Assembly: GCF_008807375.1 (NCBI RefSeq)
Contig: NZ_CP043311.1
Coordinates: forward strand, 724,001 to 788,000
Length of the DNA: 64,000 nt
Reading direction: 5' to 3'
Origin: Pseudomonas lalkuanensis
Lineage (GTDB): Bacteria; Pseudomonadota; Gammaproteobacteria; Pseudomonadales; Pseudomonadaceae
The notes beneath the pieces are model-generated. The model was not told where the DNA came from, did not search any database, and saw only the letters and a program-made list of their open reading frames with translations. Positions 21,270 to 29,209 of the stretch are shown here, piece after piece. The translations under genes and the position numbers were made by a program. Numbering within the stretch: the stretch's first letter is position 1; each line of letters opens with the position of its first letter.

Positions 21270-21860
21270 ATGAAGCTGCCGCTGTTTCCGCTCAACACCG
21301 TGTTGTTTCCGGGCTGCACCCTGGATCTGCAGATATTCGAGGCGCGCTACCTGGACATGATCGGGCGCTGCATGAAGCGAGACGAAGGCTTCGGCGTGGT
21401 GTGCATCCTCGAAGGCCAGGAAGTGGGCGAGGCCGCCAGCCGCTTCGCCGCCATCGGTTGCGAGGCGCTGGTCCGCGACTGGCAGCAGCGCCCCAATGGT
21501 TTGCTGGGTATTCGCGTGGAGGGCGGCCGGCGCTTCCATGTGAGCAAGGCGGAAGTGCTGCACGACCAGCTGACCCTCGCGGAGGTGGAATGGCTGGATG
21601 ACGAACCGGAGCGGCCGCTGCGTCCGGAGCACGCCGACCTCGCGGCCTTGCTCAATGCCCTGGCCGAGCATCCGATGGTCCAGGGGCTGGGCATGGGCGG
21701 CGTGGTGCACGGGCAGCAGGCGCTGGCCAACCAGCTGTCCTATCTGCTGCCCTTCAATATCAAGGAAAAGATTCACCTGCTGACCCTGAGCGATCCGGAC
21801 GAACGCCTGGATTTCCTCCAGGGGTTGTTGGATCAGCTGCAGGGCGAATCCATCGCCTGA
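21270..21860 (+). CDS. Stand-alone LON N-terminal substrate-binding domain protein
   Basis: Protein of 196 residues made almost entirely of the Lon protease N-terminal (PUA-like) domain: LPLFPLNTVLFPGCTLDLQI, FEARYLDMIGRC and FGVVCILEGQEVG are typical. No ATPase or protease domain follows, so it cannot degrade proteins itself. It begins nine bases after lrgB and is probably in the same transcript. Function is unknown; an adaptor or sequestering role for misfolded proteins would be speculation. Confidence 0.85.
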   Translation: MKLPLFPLNTVLFPGCTLDLQIFEARYLDMIGRCMKRDEGFGVVCILEGQEVGEAASRFAAIGCEALVRDWQQRPNGLLGIRVEGGRRFHVSKAEVLHDQLTLAEVEWLDDEPERPLRPEHADLAALLNALAEHPMVQGLGMGGVVHGQQALANQLSYLLPFNIKEKIHLLTLSDPDERLDFLQGLLDQLQGESIA

Positions 21861-21876
21861 GGCGGGATTCAGCAGG

Positions 21877-23193
21877 TCAGTAGCTGTAGCGCGCCAGGGC
21901 CTCGGGCAGCGCCCAGACGGAGGCGCCACCCAGCAGGGCCAGGCAGGCCGGCAGCACCAACAGCCAGATGCGCGGCGCCATCGCCGTGAGCGGCGCGGCA
22001 CGCTGCATCAGCGCCAGGCCCGCCGCCGCGATGCCACCTGCCAGCAGGGCGCCGGCGAGGATGTCGGTGGGCCAGTGCACGCCGAGGTAGACCCGCGACA
22101 GGGCGATGACCAGGGCCGGCAGGCAGGCCAGCAGCAGCCAGGTCAGGCGCAGGCGTCCCGGCTGGCCGCGGCCGGCAAGAATCCCCAGTACCAGGAAGAA
22201 CGCGAAAGCCGCCGAGCTGTGCCCGCTGGGGAAGCTGAAGGTGGTCAGGGGCTCGGTGAGCACTTCCGGCCGCGCCCGTGCGAAGAACTGCTTGAGTCCG
22301 GTATTGGACAGCGCGGTCGCCACCAGGGTGCCGATGGCGAAGCAGGCGGGGCGCCATTGGCGCAGCAGCAACAGCAGGCCGCCGAGCAGGGCTCCGGCGA
22401 GGAGTTGGGTCGTGAAGTCGCCCAGGCGGGTGACCAGCACCATCAGTCGGTCGAGGCTGGCGTGGCGCTGCTCCTGGACCAGCGCCATCAGCCCCTGGTC
22501 CAGCGCCTGCAGGTGCGGCCAGCCGATCAGCAGGGTGCCCAGCGCCGCCAGGCACAGGCCCGCCGCCAATGGGTTGGCCAAGCGCTTTTCATGCAGCGTG
22601 CTGTGGACGATCAGGCCGAGCATGGCCACCACCGCCACTATCACCACCCCGGCTTCGCCCCAGAAACCTTCCGGCAGTGGCAGGCGCAATGCAGCACCGG
22701 TGGCCCAGCCGGGTACCAGGTAAGCCACTGCCCAGCCAGCGGCGGCCAGCATGCTCACGGCGACGAAACGCGGGAAGGGCATGTCCAGCATGCCGGCGAC
22801 CATCGGCAGCATGGGCCGCAGCGGGCCGATGTAACGGCCCACCAGCAGGCTGGCTACGCCGTAGCGCTGGAAGTAGTTCTCGGCGCCGCTGATCCATTCG
22901 GGGTGGTCCCGCAGCAGCGGCAGGTTGCGGATGTTCTGGTGGAAGCGGCGGCCCAGGCCGTAGGAAATCATGTCGCCCAGCAGCCCGCCGGTATAGGCCA
23001 GCAGCAGGGTTTCCCAAAGTTCCAGGGCGCCGCTGCCGGCCATCACGCCGACGGCGAACAGCAGGGCGACGCCCGGCACCACGATGCCGGCGATGGCCAG
23101 GCATTCGATGCAGGCGATCAGGAAGATGGCCAGGCCCAGCCATTCCGGATTGGCGCCGAGCCAGGCGGTGACCTGGTCGAACCATTGACTCAT
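21877..23193 (-). CDS. DedA-PAP2 fusion membrane phosphatase
   Basis: Inner-membrane protein of 438 residues joining two families. Residues 1-200 are a DedA/VTT domain (IECLAIAGIVVPGVALLFAV; FQRYGVASLLVGRYIGPLRP). Residues about 210-410 are a type 2 phosphatidic acid phosphatase domain with all three motifs: KQFFARARP (301-309), PSGH (322-325) and SRVYLGVHWPTD (366-377, with H373 and D377). DedA proteins are linked to undecaprenyl-phosphate and phospholipid flipping, PAP2 enzymes to lipid pyrophosphate hydrolysis, so recycling of a lipid carrier is a reasonable guess. The ATG overlaps the end of the glycosylase gene by four bases. Confidence 0.9.
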   Translation of the reverse strand: MSQWFDQVTAWLGANPEWLGLAIFLIACIECLAIAGIVVPGVALLFAVGVMAGSGALELWETLLLAYTGGLLGDMISYGLGRRFHQNIRNLPLLRDHPEWISGAENYFQRYGVASLLVGRYIGPLRPMLPMVAGMLDMPFPRFVAVSMLAAAGWAVAYLVPGWATGAALRLPLPEGFWGEAGVVIVAVVAMLGLIVHSTLHEKRLANPLAAGLCLAALGTLLIGWPHLQALDQGLMALVQEQRHASLDRLMVLVTRLGDFTTQLLAGALLGGLLLLLRQWRPACFAIGTLVATALSNTGLKQFFARARPEVLTEPLTTFSFPSGHSSAAFAFFLVLGILAGRGQPGRLRLTWLLLACLPALVIALSRVYLGVHWPTDILAGALLAGGIAAAGLALMQRAAPLTAMAPRIWLLVLPACLALLGGASVWALPEALARYSY

Positions 23194-23900
23194 GGGTGAA
23201 TGTCCTCGATCAGCGTGAAGTCGCGTCCTTCGACCTGCCCGCGGCGCAGCGGATTGCGCGTGCAGTGGCGGGCGTAGGCGGCGTCGACGAAGCGGTAGGG
23301 CAGGTGTTCGTCGCGGCCGTGGGGAATGCCCAGGCGCGCGGTCTGGATGATGGTGGCGGGGCGCTCGCCGACGTCTTCGACGAACAGGCGCTGCCAGTCG
23401 AAGCGCTGGCCGTCCCAGTCGGGCACCTTGAGGCCGAGGGAGCGGCACAGCAGGGTCTGGCCGGCGCAGAGGCGTTCGGCCGGGCGCGGCCCGCCCTGGG
23501 CGTCGGGGTTGTTGCCTTGCATGGCGGCCAGCGCGTCGGCAGGGGAGATGTCGTCCACCCAGGGGTGGCCGGATTTGATCAGTACCGCATTGCCGGCGCC
23601 GTGGGCGCTGAAGTTGAGCGAGTCGCCGCCGCGGGCGTAGTACATGTAGATGTGCCCGCCATCGAGAAAGAGTGCGCGGCGCTTGTGGGTGTAACCGAGG
23701 GAAGCATGGCTGCCCTTGTCCACCAGGTAATAGGCCTCGGTCTCGATGATGCGCGCGGACAGCCAGCGGCCGTCGACCCGGTGGCGGATGACCTTGCCCA
23801 GCAGTTCGCGGGCCACCTGCTGGGCATCGCGGTCGAAGAAGGCATCGGTCAGCGGTCGGGCGCCAGGCCAGGGCAAACTAAGGATGGGATCGCAGGACAT
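23190..23900 (-). CDS. 3-methyladenine DNA glycosylase (AAG/MPG family)
   Basis: Base-excision repair glycosylase of 236 residues from the alkyladenine glycosylase family. Signature stretches are LTDAFFDRDAQQVARELLGK, ARIIETEAYYLVDKGSHASL (catalytic Glu in the ETEAY motif), GGHIYMYYARGG and NAVLIKSGHP. It would remove 3-methyladenine and related lesions. The stop overlaps the start of the DedA-PAP2 gene by four bases, so both are likely on one message. Confidence 0.93.
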   Translation of the reverse strand: MSCDPILSLPWPGARPLTDAFFDRDAQQVARELLGKVIRHRVDGRWLSARIIETEAYYLVDKGSHASLGYTHKRRALFLDGGHIYMYYARGGDSLNFSAHGAGNAVLIKSGHPWVDDISPADALAAMQGNNPDAQGGPRPAERLCAGQTLLCRSLGLKVPDWDGQRFDWQRLFVEDVGERPATIIQTARLGIPHGRDEHLPYRFVDAAYARHCTRNPLRRGQVEGRDFTLIEDIHP

Positions 23901-24015
23901 GGGGCTGTCGCAGGGTTACGGGTCGGAATAGGCTCGCGATTATACGGAAGCATGCTGAGCCGAAGCTGAATGCCGGCGTCGGAATCGTCACGCAAAATAA
24001 CAAGAGCCCGTTGCC

Positions 24016-24861
24016 ATGTCCCGAGCCGCCCGCGTCGACAGTGCCCACATCACCCCCAGTGCGCATTACACCGGTTATGTCTGGTATCGCCACCAACTCG
24101 CCGAGGAACCCTTCGTGACCCCCTTCGGACGCTTCGCCCACGGCGTGCTGGCGCCGGTGAGTTGGGGCGCGCGCGTGGCCTTCGGCCTGGACGTGGAGCG
24201 CTTCCTGCTGCAGCGCCACCTGCTGATCGACGCTCTGTTGCGCGAGGCCATCGAGCAGCGCGGGGTGCGCCAGGTGGTGGAGATCGCTTGCGGCCTGTCG
24301 CCCCGGGGACGACGTTTCTGCTCCCGTTACCCGCGACTGCGCTACCTGGAGGCCGACCTGCCGCCCATGGCCGCGCGCAAGCGCCTGCTGCTGCATGAAG
24401 AGGGCTGGCTGAATGCGCGGCATCAGGTGCGCCCTGTGGATATCCTCGCCGAGCAATGCGCCAACGACCTGCAGGCGCTGTTCTCCGGATTGGATCGGGA
24501 AGAGCCGCTGCTGGTGATCACCGAAGGACTGGTGAATTACTTCGAGCTGCCGGTAATAGAAGGCTTCTGGGCCCGACTTGCGGCGCAGATGCGCCAGTTC
24601 CCGTCCGCCACCTACCTCACCGACCTCTATCCCGACCTGCGCGAGCACCCGCGCTACCGGCAATTGCGCTGGGGCATCGACCTGGTGGGCCGGCTGACCC
24701 GTGGCCGCTATTACCTGCACTACCGGGGCGACGACGCCATAGTCGCGGGCTTCGAAGAGTGCGGCTTCGGCGAAGTCCGGGTGCATGACCCGAAAGAGCT
24801 GGAGACGGCGCCGGTGGATGCCTGGCCAGCGTTGGTGCGGGTGGTGGAGGGGCGAGTATGA
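24016..24861 (+). CDS. Class I SAM-dependent methyltransferase (LCM-like)
   Basis: Predicted methyltransferase of 281 residues. The SAM-binding motif is QVVEIACGLSPRGRRFC, followed by the acidic residue in LRYLEADLPPMAARK and LLVITEGLVNYFELPVIEGF, which resembles the leucine carboxyl methyltransferase/polyketide-type (PF04072) group. Substrate unknown. It is divergent from the glycosylase gene and followed by a REP palindrome. Confidence 0.8.
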   Translation: MSRAARVDSAHITPSAHYTGYVWYRHQLAEEPFVTPFGRFAHGVLAPVSWGARVAFGLDVERFLLQRHLLIDALLREAIEQRGVRQVVEIACGLSPRGRRFCSRYPRLRYLEADLPPMAARKRLLLHEEGWLNARHQVRPVDILAEQCANDLQALFSGLDREEPLLVITEGLVNYFELPVIEGFWARLAAQMRQFPSATYLTDLYPDLREHPRYRQLRWGIDLVGRLTRGRYYLHYRGDDAIVAGFEECGFGEVRVHDPKELETAPVDAWPALVRVVEGRV

Positions 24862-24871
24862 GTTTGAGTCG

Positions 24872-24919
24872 CCCGTGTGGGAGCGAATTCATTCGCGAAT
24901 GATTTCGCTCCCACACGGG
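24872..24919. repeat. Single REP-type palindrome with perfect arms
   Basis: Sixteen-base arms CCCGTGTGGGAGCGAA and TTCGCTCCCACACGGG match perfectly around a core containing ATTCGCGAAT. It lies between two converging genes, 10 bases after the methyltransferase stop, and may also end transcription. Confidence 0.85.
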
Positions 24920-24934
24920 GGCTGAAGATTGGCG

Positions 24935-26164
24935 TCAGGCATAGGCCACGGCATGCGGCTCGGCCCGCACCACCTGCGCCGCCAGCGCCTCACTGGCCGC
25001 CGCGTCGGTATGGGGGAATACCAGCGCCAGGCTGTCGCCGTGGTGGCGCAGCGCGAGTACATCCAGTGCTGGCAAGTCGCCTGCCTGCAGGCGCCAGCCT
25101 CGGGATGGCAGGTCGGCCGGGAGGGCGCCCTGCACCAGGCCACCGAAGAATCCCAGTTCGCTGACATCCACCGACCATTCGCCCGCTTCGGCATGCAGCA
25201 GCCGGCCTCGCCGGTTCAGCGGCGCCACGCGTGGCTCCTGGCGCCGCTCCAGGCGGTCCAGGCGATTGCGTGCCAGGCGCGTGGCGCCTGGGCTGGCCAG
25301 GGGCAGGGCGGTGCCCTGGAGGAACGGACGATAGAAGCTGGCGCAGGCTTCGCGCTGCTCGAACTGGGCCAGGTGATCGCCGTTGTGGATAAGCGCGCAA
25401 TCGGCATCGGTACAGGCGGCGGCGAAGCCCGCGTGCTCCCAGGGCTGGGTAAAGTGGTCGTATTCGCCGGCCAGCACCAGGGTCGGGCAGGTCGGATGAC
25501 GGGTGAATCCGGGGAAATCGAGCAAGCGGCGGCTATTTTGCAGGTATCGCTCGACTTCCTGCGGGGAAAGTCGCTGCATCTGCCGCAGAAGTGCCTTGCG
25601 GAAGACCGGCGAGATGCCGGTCTCATCCAGGCGCAGGGGGTTGATCAGGCCGGTCAGGGCGCCCTGGGCGAAGCGCAGCACCTGGCCCTCGGCCAGCAGG
25701 TCCAGGCCTTCCTCCAGCATGCGCCGGGCGCCGGGCCGTCCGAATGCAGTGATCCCCGCCAGCAGCAGACGTGCACAGCGCTGCGGGTGGCGTGCGGCGA
25801 ACAGAGCCGCCAGCGCCGAGCCGTAGGACAGGCCGATGGGCATCAAGGGGGGCAGGCGGAGTTCTTCGGCGAACGCGGCGATCAGGTCGGCCAGCTGTTC
25901 CAGCGACAGCTCAGGCGCCAGCTGCAGGTTGCCGCCCTGGCTGGGCAGGTCGAGGAGGATCACCGGGTGATGCGGCAGCAGTTCCTGCACCTCGACGCCG
26001 AAGGAGCGAAAGCTCTGGAAGGCGCCACCGAGCATCAGGACCGGTTCGCGATTGTCCTCGGCCTGTCGGGAGAAGGCCTGGTAATGCAGGGTCCAGGAGC
26101 CGAGCTGGACGACGCGGGGCGCATCATTCAGGTGCTGTGGGGCGAAGTCGGTCTGGTAACGCAT
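24935..26164 (-). CDS. Alpha/beta hydrolase with C-terminal PilZ-like domain
   Basis: Protein of 409 residues. Residues 1-285 are an alpha/beta hydrolase: oxyanion region LGGAFQSFRSF, nucleophile S113 in GLSYGS, acid probably D236 in AGEYDHFT, and H264 in NGDHLAQF. Residues about 295-405 look like a PilZ domain with both c-di-GMP-binding motifs: RRxxxR at 307-312 (RRQEPR) and DxSxxG at 333-338 (DVSELG). I infer a hydrolase whose activity or location answers to c-di-GMP. ATG 26164 is used; a longer frame upstream adds a basic stretch with no similarity to the fold. Confidence 0.8.
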   Translation of the reverse strand: MRYQTDFAPQHLNDAPRVVQLGSWTLHYQAFSRQAEDNREPVLMLGGAFQSFRSFGVEVQELLPHHPVILLDLPSQGGNLQLAPELSLEQLADLIAAFAEELRLPPLMPIGLSYGSALAALFAARHPQRCARLLLAGITAFGRPGARRMLEEGLDLLAEGQVLRFAQGALTGLINPLRLDETGISPVFRKALLRQMQRLSPQEVERYLQNSRRLLDFPGFTRHPTCPTLVLAGEYDHFTQPWEHAGFAAACTDADCALIHNGDHLAQFEQREACASFYRPFLQGTALPLASPGATRLARNRLDRLERRQEPRVAPLNRRGRLLHAEAGEWSVDVSELGFFGGLVQGALPADLPSRGWRLQAGDLPALDVLALRHHGDSLALVFPHTDAAASEALAAQVVRAEPHAVAYA

Positions 26165-26396
26165 GGCGGGTTCTCCGGCGCCTGGGCGCTTCTTGTTCTT
26201 CTGCGACGACTGCCATTGGAAGGTAAACAGCGTGGCCACTTTTGTTTACCCAACCTTCGGGCGGGCGCCAGGGATGGGTGTCACCGTCCCGGCTGCGGCC
26301 CGCCTGGGACCAGGCCTGTGCCGTTACCGGCGGCGCCAGTGGAATGGGCTGTCTACCATCCGCCCGGCGCCGCTGGGCGTGGACGAGCGCGGTCGC

Positions 26397-26402
26397 TATA
26401 AT
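26397..26402 (+). promoter_or_regulatory. -10 box for proA
   Basis: A perfect TATAAT lies 33 bases before the proA ATG. The -35 region is weak (TGGGCG at 26374-26379, 17-base spacer). The remainder of the 270-base gap 26165-26434 shows no gene or strong repeat. This promoter may drive the long proA-to-lipB cluster. Confidence 0.55.
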
Positions 26403-26434
26403 CAGCCGCTTTCCCTTCGCCAGAACACGAGACC

Positions 26435-27700
26435 ATGACCGAGTCCGTTCTCGATTACATGACCCGCCTTGGCCGCGCCGCTCGTGCCGCCTCGCGCGTG
26501 GCCGCCCGTGCCAGCACCGCGCAGAAGAACCGCGCGCTGCTGGCTGCCGCTGATGCCCTGGACGCAGCCCGTGCCGAGCTGACCGCCGCCAACGAGCAGG
26601 ACCTGGCCAACGGCCGTGCCAATGGCCTCGAGCCAGCCATGCTCGACCGCCTGGCGCTGACCCCGGCGCGCATCGACGACATGATCGAGGGCCTGCGTCA
26701 GGTCGCCACCCTGCCGGACCCCATCGGTGAAATCCGAGACATGCGCTACCTGCCGTCCGGCATCCAGGTGGGCAAGATGCGCGTGCCGCTGGGCGTGATC
26801 GGCATCATCTATGAATCGCGGCCGAACGTGACCATCGATGCGGCCAGCCTCTGCCTGAAGTCCGGCAACGCCACCATCCTTCGCGGCGGTTCCGAGGCCA
26901 TCCATTCCAACCAGGCCATCGCCGCCTGCATCCAGAAGGGCCTGGCCGACGCCGGCCTGCCGAGTGAGCTGGTGCAAGTGGTGGAAACCACCGACCGCGC
27001 CGCCGTGGGGGCGCTGATCAGCATGCCGGAATATGTGGACGTGATCGTCCCGCGCGGTGGCAAGGGCCTGATCGAACGCATCAGCCGCGAGGCCAAGGTG
27101 CCGGTGATCAAGCACCTGGACGGCATCTGCCACGTCTACATCGACGTCGCCGCCGACCTGGACAAGGCGATCCGCGTGGCCGACAACGCCAAGACCCAGC
27201 GTTACGCGCCGTGCAACACCATGGAAACCCTGCTGGTGCACGAAGGCATCGCCGCGCGCGTACTGCCGCCGCTGGCCGCCATCTACCGCGACAAGGGCGT
27301 GGAATTGCGCGGCGACGCCGCCACCCGAACCCTGCTGGGTGCCGATGTGCTGGAAGCGACCGAAGAAGACTGGCGCACCGAGTACAACGCGCCGATCCTC
27401 TCGATCCGCATCGTCGACGGTCTGGAGCAGGCCATCGAGCACATCAACACCTACGGCTCGCAGCACACCGACGCGATCATCACCGAGAACTTCAGTGATG
27501 CACGGCGTTTCCTCACCGAAGTGGATTCCGCCTCGGTGATGGTGAACGCCTCGACGCGCTTCGCCGATGGCTTCGAATACGGCCTGGGCGCGGAGATCGG
27601 CATTTCCACCGACAAACTGCACGCCCGCGGCCCGGTCGGTCTGGAAGGCCTGACCAGCGAGAAGTACGTGGTCTTCGGCGACGGTCACGTACGTACCTGA
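26435..27700 (+). CDS. proA: Gamma-glutamyl phosphate reductase ProA
   Basis: Second enzyme of proline synthesis, reducing gamma-glutamyl phosphate to glutamate semialdehyde with NADPH. The 421-residue product is full length. Family motifs visible: [40 protein letters not shown], and the catalytic cysteine in [19 protein letters not shown]. Its TGA overlaps the nadD ATG (TGATG), so the two are coupled, an arrangement conserved in pseudomonads. Confidence 0.98.
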   Translation: MTESVLDYMTRLGRAARAASRVAARASTAQKNRALLAAADALDAARAELTAANEQDLANGRANGLEPAMLDRLALTPARIDDMIEGLRQVATLPDPIGEIRDMRYLPSGIQVGKMRVPLGVIGIIYESRPNVTIDAASLCLKSGNATILRGGSEAIHSNQAIAACIQKGLADAGLPSELVQVVETTDRAAVGALISMPEYVDVIVPRGGKGLIERISREAKVPVIKHLDGICHVYIDVAADLDKAIRVADNAKTQRYAPCNTMETLLVHEGIAARVLPPLAAIYRDKGVELRGDAATRTLLGADVLEATEEDWRTEYNAPILSIRIVDGLEQAIEHINTYGSQHTDAIITENFSDARRFLTEVDSASVMVNASTRFADGFEYGLGAEIGISTDKLHARGPVGLEGLTSEKYVVFGDGHVRT

Positions 27701-28344
27701 TGGGCAAGCGCATCGGCCTCTTCGGCGGCACCTTCGATCCCGTGCATATCGGCCACTTGCGGGGTGCCCTCGAGGTGGCCGAGCAGTTCGGCTTCGATGA
27801 GCTGCGCCTGATTCCCAGCGCGCGCCCGCCGCACCGCGATACCCCGCAGGTTTCGGCGGCCCAGCGTCTGGAAATGGTGCAGCTGGCGGTGGCCGGGGTT
27901 GCGCCGCTGGTGGTGGACGATCGCGAGCTCAAGCGCGAGCGGCCGTCCTGGACCATCGAAACGCTGGAGTCCCTGCGGACCGAGCTGGATGCCGATGACC
28001 AGTTGTTCCTGCTGGTCGGCTGGGACGCCTTCTGCGGCCTGCCGAGCTGGCACCGCTGGAGCGAGCTGCTGGACCATTGCCACATCCTGGTCCTGCAGCG
28101 TCCGGATGCCGACAGCGAGGCGCCGGAAGACCTGCGCGACCTGTTGGCGGCGCGCAGCGCGGTCGATCCGCAATCCCTGCAGGGGCCGTCCGGGCAGATT
28201 GCTTTCGTCTGGCAGACGCCCCTGGCGATTTCCGCCACCCAGATTCGCCAATTGCTGGGGGAGGGGCGCTCGGTGCGCTTTCTCGTGCCCGACGCCGTAT
28301 TGGCCTATATCCATGCGCACGATTTGTACCGTGCGCCGAACTGA
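27700..28344 (+). CDS. nadD: Nicotinate-nucleotide adenylyltransferase NadD
   Basis: Adenylates nicotinate mononucleotide to deamido-NAD in NAD synthesis. The 214-residue product opens with the nucleotidyltransferase motif [20 protein letters not shown] (GxFxPxHxGH) and ends with [20 protein letters not shown], containing the ISxTxxR motif. It overlaps proA by one base. Confidence 0.97.
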   Translation: MGKRIGLFGGTFDPVHIGHLRGALEVAEQFGFDELRLIPSARPPHRDTPQVSAAQRLEMVQLAVAGVAPLVVDDRELKRERPSWTIETLESLRTELDADDQLFLLVGWDAFCGLPSWHRWSELLDHCHILVLQRPDADSEAPEDLRDLLAARSAVDPQSLQGPSGQIAFVWQTPLAISATQIRQLLGEGRSVRFLVPDAVLAYIHAHDLYRAPN

Positions 28345-28366
28345 TTCACTGAGGTAGTTGAACCCG

Positions 28367-28720
28367 ATGCAAAACGAAGAACTCGTCAAGGTCGCCATCG
28401 CGGCCCTGGAAGACCTGAAAGGTCAGGAAATCACCACCATCGACGTACGTGGCAAGACCAGCATCACCGATTTCATGGTGATCGCCAGCGGCACCTCCGG
28501 CCGTCACGTCAAGTCCCTGGCCGAGAACGTCCTGGAAAAGACCAAGGAACAAGGCGTCCGCGCCCTGGGCAGCGAAGGCCTGGACGGCGGCGAGTGGGCC
28601 CTGCTGGACCTGGGCGACGTGGTGGTGCATGTGATGCAGGTCGCCACCCGCCAGTTCTATGACCTGGAGCGCCTGTGGCAAGGCGCCGAGCAGAGCCGCG
28701 CCCACCACAGCCACGAGTAA
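28367..28720 (+). CDS. rsfS: Ribosomal silencing factor RsfS
   Basis: Binds ribosomal protein L14 and prevents subunit joining under starvation. The 117-residue product has [40 protein letters not shown] and [12 protein letters not shown], all typical of the Iojap/RsfS family. ATG 28367 follows a GAGG site; an in-frame TTG nine bases earlier is less likely. RlmH follows after 12 bases. Confidence 0.96.
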   Translation: MQNEELVKVAIAALEDLKGQEITTIDVRGKTSITDFMVIASGTSGRHVKSLAENVLEKTKEQGVRALGSEGLDGGEWALLDLGDVVVHVMQVATRQFYDLERLWQGAEQSRAHHSHE

Positions 28721-28732
28721 GCGGGGCGTACC

Positions 28733-29200
28733 TTGCGTCTACGTCTGATTGCCGTTGGCACGCGGATGCCGCGTTGGGTGGAAGAGGGCTGGCACGAGTA
28801 CGTCAAGCGCCTGCCCTCCGAACTCAACCTGGAGCTGGTGGAGATTCCCCTGACCACGCGCGGCAAGAACGCCGACGTGACACGGATGATCCGTCAGGAG
28901 GGTGAGGCCATGCTGGCCAAGGTGCAGCCGGGGGAACGCATCGTCACCCTGGAAGTCCAAGGTCGGCCCTGGAACACCGAGCAGCTGGCGGCTGAGCTGG
29001 ATCGCTGGCGCCTGGATTCGCGCACCGTCAACCTCATGGTCGGTGGCCCGGAAGGGCTGGCGCCGGAGGTCTGCGCCCGTAGCGAGCAACGCTGGTCGCT
29101 GTCGCCTCTGACGCTGCCGCACCCGTTGGTCCGCATCCTCATCGGCGAGCAGATCTACCGCGCCTGGACGGTACTGTCCGGCCATCCCTACCACAAGTAA
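28733..29200 (+). CDS. rlmH: 23S rRNA pseudouridine-1915 N3-methyltransferase RlmH
   Basis: SPOUT-class methyltransferase acting on pseudouridine 1915 in helix 69 of 23S rRNA. The 155-residue protein has the knotted SAM site: [28 protein letters not shown] [19 protein letters not shown], and the C-terminal [20 protein letters not shown]. The start codon is a rare TTG at 28733, the only one that gives the full family N-terminus ([13 protein letters not shown]). It lies between rsfS and mrdA. Confidence 0.95.
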   Translation: MRLRLIAVGTRMPRWVEEGWHEYVKRLPSELNLELVEIPLTTRGKNADVTRMIRQEGEAMLAKVQPGERIVTLEVQGRPWNTEQLAAELDRWRLDSRTVNLMVGGPEGLAPEVCARSEQRWSLSPLTLPHPLVRILIGEQIYRAWTVLSGHPYHK

Positions 29201-29209
29201 GCCCCGTCC

